The notes under the pieces: generated by a model | What the model was told of the DNA's origin: nothing | Databases searched by the model: none | The model's input: the letters and a program-made list of their open reading frames with translations, nothing else | Translations under genes and position numbers: made by a program | In this document: piece after piece, positions 55,380-64,000 of the stretch | Numbering within the stretch: the first letter of the stretch is position 1 | Layout: each line of letters begins with the position of its first letter | From: Xiphophorus maculatus | Taxonomy: Eukaryota > Chordata > Actinopteri > Cyprinodontiformes > Poeciliidae | Direction: 5' to 3' | DNA: 64,000 nt | NCBI RefSeq assembly: GCF_002775205.1 | Contig: NC_036445.1 | Span: forward strand, 5,972,802-6,036,801

Positions 55380-57050
55380 TATGAGTAATGACTTTTAGTA
55401 TTTATATGACCTATCCTGTCATTTGTACTTTGTCCATTAATTGGAAGTGAAATATTTGCACTGCCACACTTCAACTGCTTAAAGGGGAAATATATTTTGG
55501 TCAGTGAGTGACCCTAAAGTAGGTACAGCACAGATGATTTATGATATAAAAAGTTATTTTTGGAATAATGCAGCTTTAACTTTATTTGCACTTTATGAAA
55601 CCCAAAAGTTGGGCTGTCACAGGAAGTTGTTAAGGCAATTCTTTTACACATGTCCTTCTTGAAGTGTGCAATTTAATATGCAGCAAGTTTTGTCTTATAG
55701 TTTTCTGATTTTTGACTTAAATATATGTAATGTGGGGGATTACCAATTAGATATATCTTATTTTCAAATGGTGACATGTAAAGGCTAAAGGAAATCAGAA
55801 ATGTGTCAATTTATTTTAGCTTTGTGTACAGAATAATTTTGATTGTGCTTAAAATGAAATAAATGCAATCTATATATCTCAAAAGTCTAAATCATTTGAC
55901 ATTTTCCATGCTTTTAAATTACTAACATTTGCTAAAAATTTATTAGCTAGCCTATCACTGATTAATCCTAAATCCATAAAATCAAAATACTATTTAAACA
56001 GAGCTTGTTTAACAGTATCTTGAAGTATGCAAAAAAAAAATAAAGATCTTTAACAACAGACAATACACAAAGTCATCTGTTAGTCTGAAAAGTACAAAGC
56101 TGTTTGGATATAAGTAGGTTTTGCATTACCAACATGGCACAATAGTGAGAGTCATTTGCCAAGAGCAAATATGGTAAAATGGAGAACCTTTCTAGGAATG
56201 GCTAGCTTATCAAAATGACTTCAAGAACTAATCCACAATTTATCTAGCAAGTCACAAAAGAACCCAGAACCAAATTTAAAACACTTTACCCCTCAGCTGC
56301 CTTGGATGAAGTTTGTGTTCATCATTCAACTGTTTGAATGAGAAGGGGCAAAAATGGCATCAACAGGTGAGTTTCAAGGTAAAAACAATTGCTGATCAAA
56401 AGTAACTCAAACACAAAGACATGTTTCACATTTGGCTAAAGGAATCTCCTTGACCCCTATGATTTTGTGGTCTGACAGGACACATAAAAAATTTTTTGTG
56501 AGGATTTGCATCTTATAATTAACATAAAGTAACACAACAACATAACATCACACTCACAGTCAAACATGGTGGTATGTTGGGAGGTAAAATGGTGAACAGC
56601 CTGTATTTGTATAACACTTTATTAAGTCCAGAGGACCTCAAAGGGCTTTACACCACATTCACGTACATATTCACACGCATACCTTCCATTGGATTCAACT
56701 TCTGGGTATCTGACTATACAATAATTTCTAATTCTAAATAAAAACATTTAGTAAAATATATCATTGCATAAAAGACAGTAAGCATAAAGTCTTAAAAACA
56801 CGATGATTTTTTTTTTCTCATGGCTTTTCTTCAGTGCTTTTGAGCATAGCAATATCAAATGTGTTTAGCAATAACCTCTAGGAAGTACCCTGTGTTTGGG
56901 GGGTTGTAATTAGCTGTATACCATAATCATCAGAACTTAAAATCTTATATTTTATTTATTATTATTATTATTATTATTGAGATTCCTGTAAAATAAATTT
57001 CTTATTAAGACACTTGGTGAGGGTTACAGTTTCATCTGTTTTTCAATTTC
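55380..57050. other. intergenic with a dispersed-repeat fragment
   Basis: No gene seen. About 56,600-56,690 ('cctgtatttgtataacactt' and 'caaagggctttacaccacat') matches a dispersed repeat common in teleost genomes, usually assigned to non-autonomous DNA elements. A short ATT run lies at about 56,960-56,980. Confidence 0.5.
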
Positions 57051-57219
57051 CTTCCCCTACATTTTGAAATCACATTTTCCATCATGAACATTTCGTAAGT
57101 TCCGCTCCCCCCTTCTCGAGTTGCGTGTCCTTTGAAGGCTCTAGTCCCATTTGGGTCACTGACTTGAAGCTTAATTCAAACCAATCCCAAAATCCTTCCA
57201 CCCTTTCTGATTGTGCTGA

Positions 57220-57701
57220 TGACAGCCCATATGTGACGTCAAGACTGATCCTGACGAGTGCGTGGCACCGTGAGTGCGCGCGCGCGCTGGGGTTCGGGCT
57301 GAACCAGCAGCGGAGAAAACATCTGGATCGTAAAGGAGTCAAAAAAGGATGTCGGACCGCGCTGAGCTGCTACCGCTGCTGCTGGGCCGTGTCTCTTTCA
57401 GCTGCCTATTCGGTCGGTGATTCCCTCATGGAGGGGGAATAACTGGGTCACTCGAAACTCCTCCGCGGATTCACATTGGAGGAAAAAAAAAGAAAACGTG
57501 CTGCCGAAGTTGTCTCAGTTCTTCACTATGGATCAGTCCGTTGCAATTCAGGAAACTTTGGGAAAAGAAGAAAACTGCATTGTAGTATCCTTTGAGCCGC
57601 GCATGGTTTCTAAATGATCCAAGATTCAAAATAAGGACCTCCTGCTTCAAACTCACTAACTGGACCGACAGATTCTGGAGATACAACCCAGGTTGAGGCC
57701 T
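57220..57701 (+). promoter_or_regulatory. CpG-rich promoter and first exon of the 176-aa gene
   Basis: The local CpG density is far above the surroundings ('gagtgcgcgcgcgcgctggg', 'cggaccgcgctgagctgcta'). A likely donor 'cctgtaagat' follows 57,701 and would join to 58,392. The exon appears non-coding; its short open frames (for example from 57,528) end within it and a TGA lies in the frame of the main ORF. A YY1-type CAAGATGGCG is at 57,884-57,893. Confidence 0.5.
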
Positions 57702-58416
57702 GTAAGATTAAGCTGTGGGAGTTGATCGGGTTTTTATCACTAACTGCGTCATTTGGTTTGTGATTTCGAACCAGAGTCAGCCTGAACAGTTTGCGCAGTT
57801 TTGAGCAGGAAAAACGGGTTTTGTCTTAAATTAGTTCCCCAAAATAGCCTTTTCCATAGAACTGCAGTTGCGCATGTCATCCACAAGATGGCGACATTGT
57901 ATCAACAGCTCATGATTTCTTCTTGTTGGGAGTGGTTAAGGAGGTTTGATAGCATGTAAACATGAAATAATTTGCATACATAAAATAGATTTGAATTAAG
58001 GATACAGCTCTTGAAATGTCTATGCAAATGTTTTATTACATATTTTTATGTTTTTGGCTGAATAGATGAGTAAATATATTTAAATTACACTTTCCTTAAC
58101 TAAACTGCTAACATGCTGCACAATGTGACATCTTACTTGAGGATTGCTCAGAAAGCAGACTTCTTGGACTGGTAGAGTGTGCAAAAGAGCATGCGTAAGT
58201 TCAAACAAATTAAGGAAGCTTTACATGGCTTTTAACCTTGATATTGTTTGTTATATTTGTGCAACAAAAACCTCATCCTGCCTTTTGATTTTTAAATCTT
58301 TATTTCCTTCTGAATCACAAACTTAACTAAAACTGACTCTATCATTGGTATTTGTCTAATACTTGTTGCAATTATGTAAAATTATTTGCAGAATCTTTAT
58401 TTATACCCATCGGAGA

Positions 58417-58489
58417 ATGGCCATTACTGCTGATGATGTGTCACTTGAAGACATTATACCCATCACCCTTGACTTTGCTGTTGTTGAAG
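58417..58489 (+). CDS. 176-aa gene coding exon 1
   Basis: The exon begins at 58,392 after 'ttatttgcag' and ends before 'gtaatttt'. It encodes MAITADDVSLEDIIPITLDF and AVVE. Confidence 0.55.
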
Positions 58490-61347
58490 GTAATTTTCTT
58501 CTGACATTAAATATACAGTGTCTTGCAAAACTATTCTGTTTAGCTCTGTCAATCTTCACTTTTACCCTGTCAACCAAAGCATCCTCACATCATGATGTTG
58601 CCACCACCATGTGTCACTGTTGGGTTGATAAATTCAAGGTGATGTTTGTTGTTAGTTTCGCTCCACAAATGAGTTTGCATATAATGCAAAAATGTTTCAG
58701 ACTTGGCGTCATTTGACCAGGACACGTCCTTCCACATGTCCGCTGTGTCCCATACATTGCTTGTGGCAAGCATTAAGCTGGATTTATTTTCTTTCAATAG
58801 CTGATTTATTATTGATACTTTTTCATAAAGGTTATATTTGGGGAGCGCATAAATAATAGTTTTTCCGTGACCATTAACAGAATGTCCAATATTAACTGGA
58901 TCTTTTCAGCTCCTGCTTAAGCAATAATCAAGCACTGCTCTTGATTATTGCTCTTTTTGCCAAACAGTGGCTTTAACAGCACAAAATTAAGTTGTAGAAG
59001 CTTGTGATATTGTTTTATAACACAACATTGTTTTAGATTTATTCACAGCTTTATCTCTGCTCTATTGGGTGTGTGTCTGGTGCTGTTTGATCACTATGTT
59101 CCTCTAACTAACCTCATTTAATACATTATATGTAGATAGACTATTCACAAATTGCTGAAGGGAGTTGGTTTCACTAGATTTTATTGGAAATATGAGAGTA
59201 AAAGGGGCTGAATAAAATGCAGATCACTTTTCTGATTTTTTGTAACACAAACTTTGAAAACCATGGGAGAATGGTGGTAGGAGTTTGTCTTGCAGTCGGT
59301 GGGTTCAACGGGTATGAATACTTTTGCAAGACCTGTATATTTGCTGGCACTTTTTAATAAAATTGTTATTGCCTCTAAACTGAAAAGCAAATAAAGTACA
59401 GTATGAAGCACCCTGACATATTTCTCATGCTGCTTTCTCTATAGTTTCTTCTCCAGAACAGCTTGTGGTTGTGGGTAAGTTGCCCTCGTTTATTTGAAGT
59501 CTCAAATATCATATCATACATAACTGATCTACCGCACAGAAAATGAACCTTGCAATGTTTTTCCCCTGCCACACTTATTATCTTATTGTAGGTGCAGACA
59601 CCAGAGTGAGAATGAGCTACAAGAATGAAAAATTAGAGCTCAGGCTTCCGTTTGGGTCCCACTCTCGCTTCTTTCTCGGTGAAGTCAACAAGGCATGGAG
59701 TGGTAGGGTGAACTGTTTGTGATCTGTTTGCAACAGCCAGCATTTGACAAAATCTTCCAAAGCTTTTGAACATTTTAAGGAGCAAAATATAACCAAATTC
59801 TATAATATGTTTGTTAGACAAGTTGCACAGATGTATTGCAAAAACATACGTCATCATGTCTGAACAATGACATAAGAATTAGACAAGCCTTTAGTTAGAA
59901 GGAGGTCTCTGTTGCTAGGGATGGTCACATTCACCACAAGCTCACTTTCACATTGGAAGCATCACATGAACAAAATGTCCCTTTTGTTGTTGTTGTACTC
60001 AAAGTAGAGCTGTTAATGCTTTGCTGTGAAAGATATCACATTGTTTTCTCTTAATCTATTATTCTTGCTGTCACTGTCCGTTCGTCCATTAGATGTGTGC
60101 AGGTTGCCCACACAAGTACCCAAGTTCGAGTGGACCAAGAAGTACAAGAAATCTATCAAAAGACAGGAAGCTACGAAGCAAGCCATTGCACCATTGGAGG
60201 TGTTATCTACTAAAAATAACCAGCACCAGAAAATCGGTTTGTCATCTCTGTTTTATTTATAAAAAGCTGGGGTCTGTGTAACCTATTGAACTCCTGACAG
60301 TGTCAGAGCAGAGAGGGATGAAGCAGACGCTTGTTTCTGTGTCTTTGGTCGACAATTTTATGCTTTGGAGAATTGCATCATAGCGATTTCAAAAACACCA
60401 CTTCCTTTGGACGAAACTCTGTCATTCTTCATAGCGTATATTGCAGTACCTTATCACTGGTGAAACAACACCATGAATAACGGGACAATTGCTGAGGCAG
60501 ACAAATTTGGTAGCACACCTGGCAAAGATATAGAAAATGTTTGAAAATAAATTAATCTTTTAATGCTGTAGCATAATTTCTCACTGAGAAAAAAAAAAGG
60601 AGTCTGAATATTGTACCTCAACAGTTCTTTGCAGTATGAATATTGCACACACCAATATAGGATTGAAACTATACAATGGGCCACTGGTATTCACGGGGTA
60701 AGGAAACACAACCCTCCATGAATAGCAAAAATTTGCGTTTCATTAGGCCTATATCAAATGCAGAAGAGAGTATTTTAAAAACGGCGATCTTAAATCGTCT
60801 CAGTATCTTAGGTCACTATTGCCACCCTAAGACAAAATGTACTTGTTATTCTTAATGTAAGCACAACATCTTGTGAGTTGCATTTTATTTTTGTACAATA
60901 TTTCATTTCTTGCAGAATATAGCCTATGTTACATCTGTGTTTTGTGTGCTCCTGTAGACACGCATGCAAAACAAAATCAAATGCACAAACACTAAGACAG
61001 ATCTCTGCAAGCTGAGTGAAACATTTCTGACCTTGTTTGCTACTTGGTGTTGGTACAAAACAAACGTAAACTTTTTTGAGCGTTGAATTCCCAACCACAC
61101 TCTAAGCAGGGCATGAAGTATTTCCCAGTTGCATTTTTGCAGCTTGTTCTGCGTGTTTTGTCTTTTCACTGCAGCAAGGAAATGCAAAAACCCCTCCTCC
61201 TACTACAACGTTAGCATGGGCAGGTCTGAAACACAATGTACATTGATCCTCTGCACAGAATGCGTGGGAGCGGCACAAGGACATGTCTGGGATGACGAGA
61301 GACTCTGGTATGAAAATCATTCCCAAAGCATTGATTGTTTATTCTGA
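58417..61347 (+). CDS. unrecognised 176-aa protein, five coding exons
   Basis: Exons 58417-58489, 59445-59474, 59592-59702, 60093-60236 and 61175-61347. Every internal intron is phase 1 and the sum (531 nt) stays in frame. The first ATG has a good Kozak context (A at -3, G at +4). The N-terminal part is acidic and hydrophobic (DDVSLEDIIPITLDFAVVE). Next come a beta-rich block (ELRLPFGSHSRFFLGEVNKA), a basic stretch (FEWTKKYKKSIKRQEATKQA) and a Cys-containing C-terminus (QCTLILCTECVGAAQGHVWD) ending DCLF. There is no signal peptide or membrane segment. I cannot place it in a family. The donor at 60,237 ('atcggtttgt') is weak, and 'ctctggtatga' at 61,308 might be a further donor, in which case the protein continues beyond the last exon given here. 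Confidence 0.55.
58512..59340 (-). mobile_element. Tc1-like DNA transposon relic with transposase fragment
   Basis: The left end 'tatacagtgtcttgcaaaac' and the right end, reverse-complemented, 'tatacaggtcttgcaaaagt' are inverted repeats flanked by TA. On the minus strand 58,797-58,585 an open fragment reads WSNDAKSETF and then NPTVTHGGGNIMM. This matches the WSDETK.E.F ... PTVKHGGGSIM block around the second catalytic Asp of Tc1 transposases. The rest of the transposase is missing or broken, so the copy is dead. It lies in the first coding intron of the 176-aa gene. Confidence 0.75.
58920..58952. repeat. 13-bp inverted repeat inside the Tc1 relic
   Basis: Arms AGCAATAATCAAG (58,920-58,932) and CTTGATTATTGCT (58,940-58,952), with a 7-nt loop. 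Confidence 0.8.
59445..59474 (+). CDS. 176-aa gene coding exon 2
   Basis: Only 30 nt, between 'gctttctctatag' and the perfect donor 'gtaagttg'. It encodes VSSPEQLVVV. Confidence 0.55.
59592..59702 (+). CDS. 176-aa gene coding exon 3
   Basis: 111 nt between 'atcttattgtag' and 'gtagggtg'. It encodes GADTRVRMSYKNEKLELRLP through FFLGEVNKAWS, the most protein-like part. Confidence 0.65.
60093..60236 (+). CDS. 176-aa gene coding exon 4
   Basis: 144 nt after 'gttcgtccattag'. It encodes DVCRLPTQVPKFEWTKKYKK and onward, very basic. The donor is weak, and read-through would stop 27 nt later. Confidence 0.55.
61175..61347 (+). CDS. 176-aa gene last coding exon (provisional)
   Basis: After 'tcttttcactgcag'. 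It encodes ARKCKNPSSYYNVSMGRSET and the Cys-rich end, stopping at TGA. It may be an internal exon if the donor-like site at 61,308 is used. Confidence 0.5.
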
Positions 61348-64000
61348 GGAGGCGAGAGAAAACACAGGAGGAGCTGTCAGGGAGCTGAGATTGGCTAACT
61401 CTTTCTAGCTAATGCTAACCAACAGTAATTCGAACAGAATTAGTGTTGCTAATTAGTTACAGCGTTCTCATTATGCGGAAATGTATCGCTTATTTTACGT
61501 CCCTTTCGTAACGCTAATGTTATCAACTTGTCTGCTTTTGTTGACTTGAAGACGTGGATATTAAAAGGTCGCGGCTAACGCTAGCAGCAGTATTTAAATG
61601 ATGTCGATGGTGGGGCACCTGTTGTGGCTGATGTAGCTCAACGTGTTTTAGTGGTGGAATATTCGTGTCCGTTCATACATTTGAATTGCGGTCAACCTGT
61701 TACATTTCCTGTCTTTTCACTGTCTGTCTACTCTTCTTTTGTCTTTTTCTTTCTCTGCCTTTTAGCTTAAAGCCGAAACTTTGTTGAGCTCAGAGTGCCT
61801 TTCCCTTTAGAAATTCTGCTTTAAAAATAATAGCTCAGCTTCCAGCCTGTCACCTGACTTTAAGTAGTATTAAAACATGTCAGTCATACCTGAAGCTGAA
61901 AATATATTGCATTAAAAACAAAAAAATCTTGCTTAACCCATGTTTAGGTGAAGTCTCGTTGTTGATGCAGCAAGGTATGACGGGGAAGTTATGTAATTTT
62001 GAACTTTGTGCAGTTGTAGTGACAAAAAGGCGTTAATGTTTTAATACGGAAGATAATGAAGAGTGTTAAAAACGAGCTGACATGTATGCTGAGTAAAGAT
62101 TGACCCGCTGATAAAGGCACATGAGCGGTGCAGTTTCTTATCTCCATATCTGGAAGTGTAAGCTCTTCCTACAAACGCTAAGGCATCTAAAAAAATCCTT
62201 ATAACTTAAGAGCTACTAATACGCATAATGTGAATTATTGTTACAAAACCAATTCAGAAATATGTTGGATTTAATAGATTATTTCTGATAACTAACTGCT
62301 GCTTGAATGCATTTTGCAGTTTGTTTTAAAAGCAGGTGTAGCATAATTCACAAGCAGTTGAGCTGTTTTTATTTGCTTTACCATTGCTTTTGTCCAACTA
62401 ATGGCTAATATACTGCATGTCAATACAGCTGCATGAATTATTTTATCACAGTTGCTGTTGCAATATCTTTGCAGTCGCATAAGGTTATTTGTCTTTTAAG
62501 TACTAATAATTTGTAATCTAAATGTCATTAATAGCCAGCTTTTAAAAAGTTACTACCTCAAACGTTATTTTATTCAGAGACCTTTAAACGTACAGGAAAT
62601 ATTGCACTTTTCATGAGTTCGGGGAATTCTGGAAATGCATCTTTGCCCCTCAATCTTTTTTTGCTGTGCTCTGCCCGTGAGCTTACCGAATTAAGAAATC
62701 TACATGTCTGGTTGCAGATAAGATGTGTTTTGCTGTTGTGAAAGACATGTTGTTCGAACAACATATCTGATAAGCCAGCCACTGCCAACTGTCTTCCTGA
62801 GCAGATATCTCAAGCAAATAGCATCTTATTATACTCGATATTATTCATTAAATAGAAGAATGATAAAAAGCATTGCATTTAACTACGGTACTACCGCTTA
62901 TAAACAATTTTTGTGAAATAAACTATTTTAGCAAAAACAGAATGGTTTATTTAATTGTTTGTATTTATAAGAGGAGGGTCAATTGTAAAGCAAAATTAAA
63001 CATTCCTTACAGATACCGTGATTTATCAAGAACATTACATTTTTTGATTTTGCTACATTTAATCTTGCTTTCAAGGGCTTAACCTTTGTGCCACATTTTA
63101 TCCTATGTTTGCCTTTCTTTTTCCAATATACATCTTAATATCTAATTAAGTAGTTTAGTGTCTTTTCAGGTAGGTCCTGCAGTCCATATTCAAATATATT
63201 GCTAATGATTGCCAACTGCAATTTATTAACCATGTTGTCTTAATAAGAGTGAGTAGTGATCCTTCGTTTTTAACACAGTGAGTTCCATATCTTTATGACC
63301 AGGAATATATTTGCATAGTTGCATTTGTTTTTTGGGCAGGTGTAGTGGCATAATTTTAGCCTGCTGACCGGCAGTGAGTAGCAATAGGTGAGACAGCAGT
63401 TTGTCAGGTCTGTACAGCCTAGGAAAGCTGAATCACTCATTCACTTCTGATGGTAAAAAGACTTTACCTTAGTAAAAGTATCACAGAAAATGTTAGTTTT
63501 GAATCTAATATCATTTGGTATGTTGGTGACCCAACTAGCATTGTTAGCTGTTAATAAAGATTTATAAATAAACGTTGAAGGATCTCTTCTGGAATTCATT
63601 ACAATTACTATTTTTTACCTCCTTGCATTGTTCCAGATTTTCGTGGTTCTTGTGGTTTCTTTTTGAAGGTTTTAGAAGTCACTTGACCATATGGAACATG
63701 CTGAGATTCTTGAGAAGTCTGGGTCATATGTCACCACACATTTCCCTAATAAAACTAATGCAATAAGCACATTTTCTTATTGAAGATGTAAAAATGCAAT
63801 CCCAGCTTTAGTAGTAACATTTCTGATTTTTACATTTATTTTATAATCATACATGTGCAGTTGTAGCTAATAAAAAATTGGATGCCTCCAACATATGACT
63901 ATAATTTAATAACTTCCTAAAAATTGTAGGCTTAAGATGGGAGTAGATTAGGAGGTTATACATATCAGATATAGTTTAGTGAGACTAAAACTATAGTCAT
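61348..64000. other. no gene recognised
   Basis: A CpG-containing patch at about 61,400-61,640 ('ggtcgcggctaacgctagca') could be UTR or a second promoter. The remainder is AT-rich, with AATAAA words at about 62,918 and 63,552 that could end the upstream transcript. No exon with convincing splice sites was found. Confidence 0.4.

Noticed and set aside
57125-57442. 105-codon frame over the CpG-rich region
   Set aside because: It crosses the likely transcription start, has no domain and has no in-phase link to the downstream exons; it is probably a CpG-island artefact.

Overview
The window looks like nuclear DNA from a teleost fish. It is AT-rich, with short exons in small to medium introns, GT-AG splice sites, several microsatellites, remnants of fish-type DNA transposons and a LINE tail, and a clear ZC3H12 (Regnase) family gene. 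There is no bacterial or viral gene layout, and almost all long open frames are chance frames.

Layout: (1) 1-29,000 is a gene desert in which I find no convincing protein-coding gene. It holds a TA microsatellite, a TTAA-flanked MITE-like element, one orphan exon-like segment, a cluster of three adjacent hairpins next to an RFX X-box (14.9-15.4 kb), long stretches that look like conserved non-coding DNA, and a strong CTCF-like site at 28.5 kb. (2) 29.4-37.7 kb, + strand: a complete zc3h12a-like (Regnase-1) gene with a 5' UTR exon carrying two upstream ORFs, five coding exons and a 3' UTR, 624 aa. (3) 38.85-42.95 kb, - strand, tail-to-tail with it: an eight-exon gene including a 17-nt microexon. 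It encodes about 261 aa with a short coiled coil, a Ser/Arg-rich linker and a C-terminal, divergent CAP-Gly domain. (4) 47.2-55.4 kb, + strand: a gene for a secreted or GPI-anchored surface protein with a signal peptide, a Ser/Thr-rich mucin repeat stalk and two tandem Cys-rich (Ly6/uPAR-like) modules built from duplicated exon pairs. (5) 57.2-61.35 kb, + strand: a CpG-rich first exon and a five-coding-exon gene for a 176-aa protein I do not recognise; all its introns are phase 1 and one holds a Tc1-like transposon relic. (6) 61.35-64 kb: no gene seen.

The zc3h12a-like product should be a cytoplasmic endoribonuclease that destroys inflammatory mRNAs. It keeps the acidic PIN residues, the CCCH finger and a DSGxxS phosphodegron typical of Regnase-1. 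The other genes have no evident pathway link to it. In human, ZC3H12A lies beside a large desert next to GRIK3; the desert on the left would fit that, but no GRIK exon is visible, so this is only inference. The CAP-Gly gene and the mucin/LU gene are the most interesting finds: both emerge only when short exons are joined with consistent splice phases.
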